A stretch of 64,000 nucleotides of DNA. Origin: JAJVID01 sp963743425 (GTDB lineage: Bacteria > Acidobacteriota > Blastocatellia > RBC074). Every line of letters starts with the position of its first letter. The first letter of the stretch is position 1. A program made the position numbers and the translations under genes. The notes beneath the pieces are model-generated. The model had not been told where the DNA came from and ran no database searches. It saw only the letters and a list, made by a program, of their open reading frames with translations. Positions 46,700 through 56,635 of the stretch are shown here, one piece after another. The stretch lies in NCBI GenBank assembly GCA_963743425.1, contig CAVUPU010000005.1:682001-746000 (forward strand), written 5' to 3'.

Positions 46700-47913
46700 A
46701 CTACGCGCCAAAACATGGTTTGAACGTTCCGGTCATCACGGTTCTGGACGACTCCGGCAGAGTGATCGCCGATGAACAACGCCGGGTTATTCGCCACGTC
46801 GTCCAGAATGGTTACGGCGCCGACGTGATCTTCGGCGTGGGCACTACGGGCGAATGGAACCGCGTCGGCAACGCCGAACGCCAACGCATCATGGAGATCG
46901 AAGTTGACGAAGTCCGCTGCATCAACGCCGAGTGGATTGCGGAATGCGGAATGCGGAATGCGGAATGCGGAATGAAAGACGTTTCGCAACCTGGCAATCC
47001 GCAATCAGATAGTCCGCATTCCGCATTCCGCATACCGCATTCCGCATTCCGAGGATCCGCAATCAGCAATCCGCAATCTGTAGAGGCATGGGTAGGAGTG
47101 AACGGCTCGACGCGGGCGGAAATCATCAACAACCTGGACGCCGCGATTCAATTGGGCGCGGACGCGGCGGTTATCGCGCCGCTCGCCATCGAAGACCTCA
47201 CCGAACGCGACATAGTCCGCTTCTTCCAGCGCGACCTCGCAAATCTGCTCGAAGATTCAAAGAGCGATCTGCCGATATTTCTTTACGACAACGCCGACAT
47301 CAACGCCCAGGGTCAACCGCCGCACATCCGCACGCGTATCGTCAAACATCTGAGCCGGCTGCCCTGGGTGCGAGGCATCAAAGTCTCGGCGTCGCGCCGC
47401 GTGATCGGCAATTACACAAAGGCCGCGCTGCATTACAAACAGCCGGGTGAGTTCGGAATTTACATCGGCAATGCGATGCTGATCTTCGAAATGTACCGTC
47501 CGAGTCACGGCCTGCTCGGACGATTGCGCGAAGGATGGCGCGATCATCTGCTGCACGACACGCCGCCGATCGGCGTCGTCGCCGGCCCCGCCAACTGCAT
47601 GCCGCGCGAATGGCAGAAGACGTGGCGCGTCTGCTGGGCCGGCGACGACGAGTTGACCGACGTCTACCAGGACCTCTGTTCGCGCTTCGAGGATATTTGC
47701 GGCTTCGACGAAGACGGGCGGCGCGTGATGAAGATCATCGCCTGTATTAAATGTGCGCTCCAGCTTGACGGCGTGATTTCAAGCGCGGCGGTCGGTCGGG
47801 GAACAAAGGAGTTGTCGGACGAGCAGAAGAAAATCTTTTGTGACGACTACTACGCGTTACGCGATTACGTGCGGAAGAGGATTGACATGACCTGGCAAAC
47901 GGCCATGAGTTGA
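46696..47913 (+). CDS. DHDPS/NAL-family aldolase-like protein with a hairpin-encoded insertion
   Basis: A 405-residue member of the dihydrodipicolinate synthase/N-acetylneuraminate lyase superfamily (N-terminus NVPVITVLDDSGRVIADEQR; FGVGTTGEWNRVGNAERQR; PIFLYDNADI; GIKVSAS with the Schiff-base Lys). Length exceeds the usual 300 because residues about 80-128 are encoded by a repeat hairpin (46935-47080), in frame and without stops, between the helix ending RCINAEW and the strand VEAWVGVNGS. The C-terminus is longer than in DapA. Substrate unknown; DapA identity is not supported. Confidence 0.82.
   Translation: MNYAPKHGLNVPVITVLDDSGRVIADEQRRVIRHVVQNGYGADVIFGVGTTGEWNRVGNAERQRIMEIEVDEVRCINAEWIAECGMRNAECGMKDVSQPGNPQSDSPHSAFRIPHSAFRGSAISNPQSVEAWVGVNGSTRAEIINNLDAAIQLGADAAVIAPLAIEDLTERDIVRFFQRDLANLLEDSKSDLPIFLYDNADINAQGQPPHIRTRIVKHLSRLPWVRGIKVSASRRVIGNYTKAALHYKQPGEFGIYIGNAMLIFEMYRPSHGLLGRLREGWRDHLLHDTPPIGVVAGPANCMPREWQKTWRVCWAGDDELTDVYQDLCSRFEDICGFDEDGRRVMKIIACIKCALQLDGVISSAAVGRGTKELSDEQKKIFCDDYYALRDYVRKRIDMTWQTAMS
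46935..47080. repeat. Hairpin of GCGGAAT heptamers inserted in frame in a coding sequence
   Basis: Left arm: five tandem GCGGAAT words (46938-46972). Right arm: mirror CATTCCGC/ATTCCGC words (about 47016-47051) and GCAATC/GCAATCC words mirrored by GATTGC. The 146 bases contain no stop in the host frame and yield NAECGM / SAFRIPHSAFR peptides. It interrupts the DHDPS-like gene. Confidence 0.92.
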
Positions 47914-47972
47914 CTGGCGATAACAATTGTTCTCAGCATTTCTCTTTCCCATCTGGAACAAGCCCCGATGTG

Positions 47973-48014
47973 ACCACCACTACGCGCTGCGCGATTGTGC
48001 GCGGAATCGGTAGT
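47973..48014 (+). other. Decayed duplicate of the DHDPS-like gene's 3' end
   Basis: GACCACCACTACGCGCTGCG and the following 20 bases resemble 47842-47881 of the gene just upstream (GACGACTACTACGCGTTACG...), with several substitutions. It looks like a small partial duplication that has lost its frame. Confidence 0.6.
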
Positions 48015-48017
48015 CGT

Positions 48018-48302
48018 TTAAGCGGCTAGTTTTTTAACTTTAAACCTGGTCGCCTGTTTCTCTACTCGCCATAGATCGTAAGACATCTGCATCAATAACC
48101 AGTGTTCGGCGCTCCCGCCGAATGCGAGCGAGAGGCGCTTCGCCATTTCGGGCGTGACATTATGATGCCCGTTGATAATACCCGACAGATGCTTCCGACT
48201 GACGCCGAGCGCCTGCGCCGTCGCCGTTATGCTCAATCCCATTGGTTCGAGCACCATCTCTTTCAACACTTCGCCGGGGTGCGGCGGGTTGTGCATCCTC
48301 AT
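48018..48302 (-). CDS. HigA-type XRE antitoxin, apparently orphan
   Basis: A 94-residue helix-turn-helix protein: HNPPHPGEVLKEMVLEPMGL (HigA signature), TATAQALGVSRKHLSGIING (HTH), NVTPEMAKRLSLAFGGSAEHW. HigA binds and neutralises the HigB mRNA interferase and represses its own promoter. HigB is normally encoded directly upstream on the same strand, but only 54 bases separate this gene from lysR and none fit HigB. Start could be 48302 or 48296. Confidence 0.88.
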   Translation of the reverse strand: MRMHNPPHPGEVLKEMVLEPMGLSITATAQALGVSRKHLSGIINGHHNVTPEMAKRLSLAFGGSAEHWLLMQMSYDLWRVEKQATRFKVKKLAA

Positions 48303-48356
48303 ATCGAGGGGGGACTGTAACACGATAGGTTACGTACTACCAACCATCGCCGGCTC

Positions 48357-49262
48357 CTAAATCTTGTTCGAGCCACTCTCACTTCGCCCGCTCTTCACCA
48401 ATTCCAAAAAAGACTTCGCCGCGTGCGACAGCGACGATTCGCGCCGGTAGACGAGCCGCAGGATTTTCTCGATCTTCATCCCCTTCACCGGGACCTCGAT
48501 CAGCTTGCCCGATTCGATCTCGTCCTGAACCGCCAGCCTCGGCAGAATCGCTATCCCGACATTCCGAATCACGAATTCCTTGATGGTTTCGAGAGTGGCC
48601 AGTTCGATGCAGATGTTGAGCGGCGTGTGGTGTTGCGCGAACAACTCGAAGATGCGCGACCGGGAAGGCGTCTTGACGTTGTGCGCGACGAACTGCTCAT
48701 CGCCCAGATCCTTCACCGTCACCTGTTTGCGCCCGGCCAGGCAATGCTTCGGCGGAACGACCAGGACAAGTTCGTCGCGATGAACCTCGATTGATTGCAG
48801 CGCCGGGTTCATGGGGTCGTAGGAGAGAAAGCCGAAATCGAGGTTCCGCTCCACGACTTCGAGCGGGATTTTTTCGGAGACGTTGCGGAAGACTTCGATC
48901 TTGATCTGCGGGTGGAGCTTGCGGTATTCGAGCAGCAAGGCGGGCAGCACGTAAAACGACGTGCTCTCGTTCGCGCCGATGGTCAGCCGCCCGCGGAACA
49001 TCCCGCGCAACTCGCTGATCGCTTCCCTCGCCTCGTCTCGCAGATTGATCATCTTTTGCGCGTAGGAATAGAGAATCCTTCCAGCCTCGGTCAACGTTCC
49101 CGATTTGCTGCTGCGGTCGAACAAGGTCTCGCCCAGTTCCTCCTCCAACCGCTTGATCGCGATGCTCAAAGCGGGCTGCGTGCGCAGCATCTTTTCAGCC
49201 GCGCGGGAAAAGCTCTTCTCGTCAGCTATGCGCAGAAAAATTTCCAGTTGCGCCAGGTCCAC
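48357..49262 (-). CDS. LysR-family transcriptional regulator
   Basis: A 301-residue LysR protein. The N-terminal HTH is clear (LAQLEIFLRIADEKSFSRAA, TQPALSIAIKRLEEELGETL), then the periplasmic-binding-like effector domain (RLTIGANESTSFYVLPALL...). GTG at 49262 follows AGGAGGGTGAA. It is divergent from the leuA operon across 300 bases, the usual position of a LysR controlling its neighbour, so it is a good candidate regulator of leucine synthesis. Inducer unknown. Confidence 0.9.
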   Translation of the reverse strand: MDLAQLEIFLRIADEKSFSRAAEKMLRTQPALSIAIKRLEEELGETLFDRSSKSGTLTEAGRILYSYAQKMINLRDEAREAISELRGMFRGRLTIGANESTSFYVLPALLLEYRKLHPQIKIEVFRNVSEKIPLEVVERNLDFGFLSYDPMNPALQSIEVHRDELVLVVPPKHCLAGRKQVTVKDLGDEQFVAHNVKTPSRSRIFELFAQHHTPLNICIELATLETIKEFVIRNVGIAILPRLAVQDEIESGKLIEVPVKGMKIEKILRLVYRRESSLSHAAKSFLELVKSGRSESGSNKI

Positions 49263-49282
49263 TTCACCCTCCTGCGGAGAAC

Positions 49283-49354
49283 CAACCACGAAGAAACGAA
49301 GAACACGAAATTTTTTTCTGATCTTTCTTCGTGTCCTTCGTTTCTTCGTAGTTG
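49283..49354. repeat. Inverted repeat, CGAAGAAACGAAG class, copy 2
   Basis: Arms 49283-49301 and 49336-49354 (19 bases, one mismatch). Loop TTCTGATCTTTCTTCG is shared with the element at 11553-11634. It lies in the lysR-leuA intergenic region near lysR. Confidence 0.92.
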
Positions 49355-49443
49355 ATTGTCATCGTTGTCCGGGAGCCGCCATCACGCTATGAACGTCTCC
49401 TCAGCCTATAAATCTTGCTTATTAAAACGTAAATATTATAAAC

Positions 49444-49472
49444 TTTGCAAGCCCCACGGTTCACGCTATGAT
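49444..49472 (+). promoter_or_regulatory. Candidate sigma-70-type promoter of the leu operon
   Basis: TTTGCA (49444-49449) and TATGAT (49467-49472) are separated by 17 bases, about 90 bases upstream of leuA. The -10 hexamer lies in the centre of a perfect inverted repeat. Confidence 0.55.
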
Positions 49473-49480
49473 GCGTGAAC
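49459..49480. promoter_or_regulatory. Palindromic operator overlapping the leu promoter
   Basis: GTTCACGC and GCGTGAAC, perfect 8-base arms with a 6-base centre equal to the -10 hexamer. A repressor bound here would block the promoter; the divergent LysR is the obvious candidate, but the arms do not fit the simple T-N11-A LysR pattern. Confidence 0.5.
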
Positions 49481-49506
49481 TTTTGGGCGGAAGTCCATAT
49501 GGCGCC

Positions 49507-49532
49507 TTTTGGTTTCCCTAACCAAAATTTTT
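49507..49532 (+). terminator. Small hairpin with T-run in the leuA leader
   Basis: TTTTGGTT (49507-49514) and AACCAAAA (49520-49527) form a perfect 8-bp stem with a 5-base loop, followed by TTTTT. The stem is AU-rich and weak. It may be an attenuator or pause site 32 bases before the leuA start. Confidence 0.45.
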
Positions 49533-49564
49533 CGAGAACCTATTAAAGGTAAGGAGAAACGCGT

Positions 49565-51130
<1,566 letters not shown>

Positions 51131-51158
51131 AGGTCTGGCTCGTCTCCGGAGTCATCAA

Positions 51159-51899
51159 GTGGAAGGATCAGGGTCGCTGCTGGTCTACATTGCCGGTCTG
51201 GATGGTACCGGCGAGTTATTTTACAAACAGGCGCCTGCGCTGGCCCGTTCTTATCGCATCGTTACGTTCCGGCTGCGGGAACATGGCCGATTCAACTACG
51301 ACGACTTGACCGGAGACGTAGCGGCCATCATCAGAAATACCGGAGAGTCGCGCGCGACCATCGTTGGTGAGTCTTTTGGCGGGACGATCGCGATGCAATT
51401 TGCGATTCGTTTCCCCGAGATGGTCGAGCGGCTGATCGTCGTGAACTCTTTCCCGCGATTCCGCCCGCGGTGGAAGATCGAGATCGCGGCGGCATTCGCT
51501 CCGATTGTTCCACCGCGATTCACATGGTTGTTGCGTCGCGGGGCGAACATGCTCGGGCTGATGCAGGACGGCGTGAGCGCCGAAGATCGCCGTCGCTTCT
51601 TTCAAACCGTGCGCGGCGTGAAGCCTGAAGGATATGCGCGCCGCCTGCGCTTGATCGCGGAACTGGATATTGAAAATCGCCTGTCGGAGATTCAGGCGCC
51701 AACGCTGTTCGTCGCGGGCGCTAAAGATTACCTGGTCAAGTCCGTCCGCGAAGCTCGCCTGATGGCGGCGCGCGCTCCCAATGCCGATGTGAAGATTATT
51801 GATGGAGCAGGCCACGCCTGCCTGCTCGGAAACAAAGTCATACTAGCCGAGCTGCTGGCCGAATGGATCGCGCAAAGCAGGCGGCAATTCGAGGAATAG
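51159..51899 (+). CDS. Alpha/beta-hydrolase family protein
   Basis: A 246-residue alpha/beta-hydrolase lodged between leuA and leuC. Nucleophile elbow VGESFGGT (Ser near residue 70), a cap region, an acid in VAGAKDYLV and the catalytic His in DGAGHACLLG. It starts with GTG at 51159 and ends five bases before the leuC start, so it is co-transcribed with the leu genes. It may be a thioesterase/esterase-type enzyme; no link to leucine synthesis is known. Confidence 0.85.
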   Translation: MEGSGSLLVYIAGLDGTGELFYKQAPALARSYRIVTFRLREHGRFNYDDLTGDVAAIIRNTGESRATIVGESFGGTIAMQFAIRFPEMVERLIVVNSFPRFRPRWKIEIAAAFAPIVPPRFTWLLRRGANMLGLMQDGVSAEDRRRFFQTVRGVKPEGYARRLRLIAELDIENRLSEIQAPTLFVAGAKDYLVKSVREARLMAARAPNADVKIIDGAGHACLLGNKVILAELLAEWIAQSRRQFEE

Positions 51900-51904
51900 T
51901 CGTT

Positions 51905-53194
<1,290 letters not shown>

Positions 53195-53214
53195 TTAGTG
53201 TTTGCGGTGGACAC

Positions 53215-53739
53215 ATGCTGGCTTACGACGATCCAAAGTGGCGAGAGCTTAAGGGCGGGTACAAAGTTCTTTACGATCCAACAACCGCGCTGAAAAAGTT
53301 GGAGCGTGGAATGGATACTGCAGCAGCTTGGGATGAGTTATGGCAGGAATTGCACCATCAAGGGGACATTGGAGAGGCTTCTTACGCCGCCGTTCCTCAT
53401 CTTGTGCGGATTCATCAGGCAACCCGTTCTTTGGACTGGAACCTGTATGCCCTGGCTTCGACTATTGAGATAAAACGTCATCGAAAGACCAACCCGCCGC
53501 TTCCCGATTGGCTTGCCCAAAGCTACCAAGAAGCGTGGGCCGCTCTGCTTGAGCTTGCGATCAACGATCTGAAACAAGCAAATGACGATACATCAATTCA
53601 AGCATTGTTTGGAGCTATCGCAATAGGCAAAGGCATGTTGAAGCTGGGGGCTGTCATTTCGAATTTCACGGATGATGAACTGCTTGAAATTTTAGAGCAG
53701 TACGATTCCTGGACTGAGCTTTATCACGAACATATGTAG
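53215..53739 (+). CDS. Conserved hypothetical protein inside the leu operon
   Basis: A 174-residue, mostly helical protein without a domain I can name: DPTTALKKLERGMDTAAAWD, ELHHQGDIGEASYAAVPHLV, LPDWLAQSYQEAWAALLELA. It has no signal peptide or membrane segment. Placed 20 bases after leuC and 30 before leuD, with lower GC than the leu genes. The ASYAAVPHLV type of motif occurs in small proteins that often lie in accessory regions, so it may be an inserted foreign gene. Confidence 0.72.
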   Translation: MLAYDDPKWRELKGGYKVLYDPTTALKKLERGMDTAAAWDELWQELHHQGDIGEASYAAVPHLVRIHQATRSLDWNLYALASTIEIKRHRKTNPPLPDWLAQSYQEAWAALLELAINDLKQANDDTSIQALFGAIAIGKGMLKLGAVISNFTDDELLEILEQYDSWTELYHEHM

Positions 53740-53769
53740 TCCTTTTCCATTCTATCGAGAGTAAAAACT

Positions 53770-54288
53770 ATGCCAGAATTACCAACCAACCTGAAAGGCT
53801 TCGCGCACGTTTACGAACGCGCGCACATCAACACTGACGAGATCATTCCGGCGCGTTACTTGAACGTTCACGAAGAGGCGGAATTGGCCAAGTATGCGAT
53901 GGAAGACATTGATACAACCTTCGTCAAACGCGTCAAGCCGGGCGATGTAGTGATCGCGGGCGACAATTTCGGCTGTGGCTCGTCGCGCGAACATGCGGTC
54001 TGGGCGCTGCGCGGCGCGGGAGTCAAAGTCGTCATCGCCAGGAGCTACGCGCGCATCTTCTTCCGCAATGCGATCAACAACGGCTTCCTGGCGATCGAAT
54101 GTCCGGAGGCTGTGGAGATCGCGCAAACCGGCGATGAGGTCGAGATCGATCTGGCCGCCGGGCGTTTGCGCAATCTGACGAGCGGCAAAGAAGCGAGCTT
54201 CGTTCCACTGAGCGATTTCGCGCGCGAATTGATCGAAGACGGCGGTCTGCTGCCGCACATTCAGAAGAAAGCGAAGAGCGCAGGTTGA
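53770..54288 (+). CDS. leuD: 3-isopropylmalate dehydratase small subunit
   Basis: A 172-residue LeuD with the swivel-domain signature HINTDEIIPARYL, GDNFGCGSSREHAVWALRGA and FFRNAINNGFLAIECPE. It completes the isomerase with LeuC. Length is typical of the shorter LeuD (HacB) subfamily, matching the LeuC type upstream. Confidence 0.95.
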   Translation: MPELPTNLKGFAHVYERAHINTDEIIPARYLNVHEEAELAKYAMEDIDTTFVKRVKPGDVVIAGDNFGCGSSREHAVWALRGAGVKVVIARSYARIFFRNAINNGFLAIECPEAVEIAQTGDEVEIDLAAGRLRNLTSGKEASFVPLSDFARELIEDGGLLPHIQKKAKSAG

Positions 54289-54333
54289 ACTGGTGTGGCA
54301 GGCTCAGGTTTGCAGCGGTAAAATGAGTGAGTT

Positions 54334-54762
54334 ATGAGTGCAATAACAAACTCAACTTCACTGCCGATTTACTCAGACCCGGAGGTTATGGGCGGCGCGC
54401 CGGTCTTCATCGGTACACGAGTGCCTGCCCGGACGCTCTACGATTACCTGGCGGACGGCAGTAGCCTGGACGAGTTCCTGGACAATTTTCCATCAGTCAG
54501 TCGCGAGCAGGCGATTCAGCTTCTCGATCATTCAGCGGAAATGTTGCCGCAACCCCATCACAGACCGGTGATGGAGCGATGGGGGAAGATCGAAGACATG
54601 GATCGTTCGTTCGATATTCAGTATTGGCAGTCTCAGGAAGCTTCCGCGCGTTTGGCTGCCGTGTGGGAGTTGGCTGTCACTGCATACGCAATCAAGGGTC
54701 AGGACATCAATGCACTCCGACTTGCTCGACATATTGAGAATTTTCAGCCATTACAAGGTTGA
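54334..54762 (+). CDS. DUF433 antitoxin fused to a nucleotidyltransferase-partner domain
   Basis: A 142-residue chimera. Residues 1-78 are DUF433 (DPEVMGGAPVFIGTRVPART, SLDEFLDNFPSVSREQAIQL). Residues 80-142 (MERWGKIEDMDRSFDIQYWQ, ARLAAVWELAVTAYAIKGQD) match the small proteins that precede MNT-type nucleotidyltransferases. The usual DUF5615 toxin of the DUF433 half is absent. It overlaps the next gene by 53 bases. The join could reflect a deletion linking two toxin-antitoxin modules. Confidence 0.75.
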   Translation: MSAITNSTSLPIYSDPEVMGGAPVFIGTRVPARTLYDYLADGSSLDEFLDNFPSVSREQAIQLLDHSAEMLPQPHHRPVMERWGKIEDMDRSFDIQYWQSQEASARLAAVWELAVTAYAIKGQDINALRLARHIENFQPLQG

Positions 54763-55192
54763 GTATCTCATCATCGGCGGCTACGCCGTCGCATTTCACG
54801 CTGAGCCGCGCTTCACCAAAGACCTGGACATCCTGGTGCGCGCGAGCGAGGAGAACGCCCGTCGCGTCTTTCAGGCCCTGCGGGCGTTTGGCGCGCCGCT
54901 TAGCGGTTTGACCGAGAAAGACTTTGAGCAAGAAGGCTATTTTTATCAAATTGGAACGCCGCCGCTGCGCGTGGATATTTTGATGTCAATTGATGGTGTC
55001 GAATTTGGCGACGCGTGGGCGCGTCGAGTCGAATCAACCATTGGTGATGTAGCAGCGATCTTCATTTCGAAAGAGGATTTGATCGCCGCCAAGACGGCGG
55101 CGGGGAGACCACAAGACCTCCTTGACGTTCAGACCCTCACTGCTTATCAATTCGAAAAGAAATCTAGGGCCGAGAAGAAACCTAAAGGATGA
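54710..55192 (+). CDS. MNT/DUF6036-like nucleotidyltransferase
   Basis: A 160-residue small nucleotidyltransferase: YKVEYLIIGGYAVAFHAEPR followed by FTKDLDILVRAS, the G-[G/S]...D-x-D active site, and a C-terminal region with FISKEDLIAAKTAAGRPQDL. Such proteins are components of type II/VII-like toxin-antitoxin modules (MNT/HEPN, AbiE-like). The ATG of leuB overlaps its stop (ATGA), so leuB translation is coupled to it. Confidence 0.82.
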   Translation: MHSDLLDILRIFSHYKVEYLIIGGYAVAFHAEPRFTKDLDILVRASEENARRVFQALRAFGAPLSGLTEKDFEQEGYFYQIGTPPLRVDILMSIDGVEFGDAWARRVESTIGDVAAIFISKEDLIAAKTAAGRPQDLLDVQTLTAYQFEKKSRAEKKPKG

Positions 55193-56244
55193 AAGCAATA
55201 ATTGCAATTCTCCCAGGTGACGGCATTGGCGTTGAAGTGACGCGCGAGGCCGTCGCTTGTCTCAAAACAATCGGCAAGAAATTCGGTCACGAGTTTGAAT
55301 TCAACGAGCAATTGATCGGCGGCGCGGCGTTGGACAAAACGGGCGCGCCGTTGCCCGACGCCACGTTGCAAGCCTGCCTGGCGAGCGACGCTGTGTTGCT
55401 CGGCGCGGTGGGCGCGCCTCAGTACGACAACAACCCGCCGAAGCTCAAGCCCGAAAGCGGTTTGCTCGGTCTTCGCGCGGGGCTTGGCGTATTCGCCAAT
55501 CTTCGCCCGGCGTTTTTGCACGAGCCGTTGATCGAGGCTTCGCCGCTCAAGACCGAGATCGTGCGCGGGACCGACCTGTTGATCGTGCGCGAGTTAATGG
55601 GCGGCGCGTATTTCGGCCAGCCGCGCGAACTGACCGAAGAGCGCGGGCTGAACACAATGGCCTATACCGCGCCCGAAGTCGAACGCGTCGCGCGCGTGGC
55701 TTTTGAAGCGGCGCGCGTCCGTCGCAAAAAAGTCACTTCGATTGACAAGGCCAACGTGCTCGAAAGCTCGCAACTCTGGCGCAAGGTCGTCACGCGCGTC
55801 GCGGCGGACTATCCCGACGTGACGCTCGAACACGGCTACGTCGATTCATGCGCGATGGCGCTGGTGACGCGCCCGACCAGTTACGACGTGATCGTGACTG
55901 AGAATTTATTCGGCGACATCCTGAGCGACGAAGCCGCAGTATTGACCGGCTCGCTCGGAATGCTTCCGTCGGCGAGCATCGGCGGCAAAGTCGGCTTGTA
56001 TGAGCCGGTTCATGGCTCGGCGCCCGACATCGCCGGTAAAGGCGTCGCCAATCCGCTCGGCGCCATAGCGTCGGCGGCGATGCTGCTGCGCTACACGCTC
56101 AAACTCGACCGCGAGGCGAAGGCGCTCGAAGACGCGATCAGCAATGCTCTAGCCGATGGCTACGGCACGCCCGATCTGAAGAGCCAGCCGAAGCGCATCG
56201 ATACGACTGAATTGGGCGATGTCGTTCGGCGATATATACAATAA
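55189..56244 (+). CDS. leuB: 3-isopropylmalate dehydrogenase
   Basis: A 351-residue NAD-dependent enzyme oxidising and decarboxylating 3-isopropylmalate. Features: ILPGDGIGVEVTREAVACLK, RELMGGAYFGQPRE, SIDKANVLESSQLWRKVV (catalytic Lys), VTENLFGDILSDEAAVLTGS and EPVHGSAPDIAGKGVANPLG. Full length. Translational coupling to a toxin-like nucleotidyltransferase is unusual for this gene. Confidence 0.96.
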   Translation: MKAIIAILPGDGIGVEVTREAVACLKTIGKKFGHEFEFNEQLIGGAALDKTGAPLPDATLQACLASDAVLLGAVGAPQYDNNPPKLKPESGLLGLRAGLGVFANLRPAFLHEPLIEASPLKTEIVRGTDLLIVRELMGGAYFGQPRELTEERGLNTMAYTAPEVERVARVAFEAARVRRKKVTSIDKANVLESSQLWRKVVTRVAADYPDVTLEHGYVDSCAMALVTRPTSYDVIVTENLFGDILSDEAAVLTGSLGMLPSASIGGKVGLYEPVHGSAPDIAGKGVANPLGAIASAAMLLRYTLKLDREAKALEDAISNALADGYGTPDLKSQPKRIDTTELGDVVRRYIQ

Positions 56245-56356
56245 GCGCGATTTATTTTCTGATAAAAAGTATTAAGTGGACGATATAGACGACGATGGCC
56301 TATACTGCCCCGGCCTGCTTGATGAGGCGGCTCATTTCTTCAGATTGAAAAATCGA

Positions 56357-56512
56357 ATGTCCAATCGTCGTTTCCAATGCGCGCTCGACGCAGCGGCCAA
56401 TGGCCGTCAGGCGGAACTGCGCGTCAGCCGGCTTATTATCAACGTCACTGTAATAAGCATGATTATCGCGGTAGCGATTATTCCGGCGCGGCTCGCCGAT
56501 TGGATAGCCTGA
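56357..56512 (+). CDS. ilv leader peptide
   Basis: A short reading frame ending 124 bases before ilvB. Its last third is packed with branched-chain residues: RLIINVTVISMIIAVAIIPA carries eight Ile, four Val and one Leu in about 20 codons. It could start at 56357 or as late as ATG 56459 (MIIAVAIIPARLADWIA). It fits the leader peptides of ilv attenuators, where scarcity of charged tRNA-Ile/Val stalls the ribosome. No strong ribosome site is seen for either start; a TATACT hexamer at 56301-56306 may be part of a promoter. Confidence 0.7.
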   Translation: MSNRRFQCALDAAANGRQAELRVSRLIINVTVISMIIAVAIIPARLADWIA

Positions 56513-56578
56513 AGAGAGAGTAAGGCAAGAGATTCCAAATCCCGGCGAGCTGAAAAGGCCGCCGGGATTTTCGTTTTT
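56484..56578 (+). promoter_or_regulatory. Transcription attenuator of the ilv operon
   Basis: Four segments can pair exclusively. Segment 1 CGGCG (56484-56488) pairs with CGCCG in segment 2 GCTCGCCG (56491-56498; short loop, so the pairing is tight). Segment 2 is the exact mirror of segment 3 CGGCGAGC (56543-56550). Segment 3 belongs to the left arm AAATCCCGGCG (56537-56547) of the terminator, whose right arm CGCCGGGATTT (56560-56570) is segment 4, followed by TCGTTTTT. Ribosome stalling on the Ile/Val codons would free segment 2 to sequester segment 3 and allow readthrough into ilvB. Confidence 0.75.
56537..56578 (+). terminator. Intrinsic terminator upstream of ilvB
   Basis: Perfect 11-bp stem AAATCCCGGCG/CGCCGGGATTT with a 12-base loop, followed by TCGTTTTT. 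It lies 25 bases after the leader peptide stop and 58 before the ilvB start. Confidence 0.88.
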
Positions 56579-56635
56579 GGGGGCGATACCGCGCGCGTAA
56601 GCAGGCGGTGTTAGAAATTATTCGAGGTGGAACTT

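Noticed and set aside
46696..47913. dapA gene symbol for the DHDPS-like protein
   Set aside because: The superfamily is broad, the C-terminus is longer than DapA and the context is not lysine synthesis, so only the superfamily was called.
48303..48360. A HigB toxin gene upstream of the HigA-like antitoxin
   Set aside because: Only 54 bases separate it from lysR and no toxin-like frame fits in either direction.
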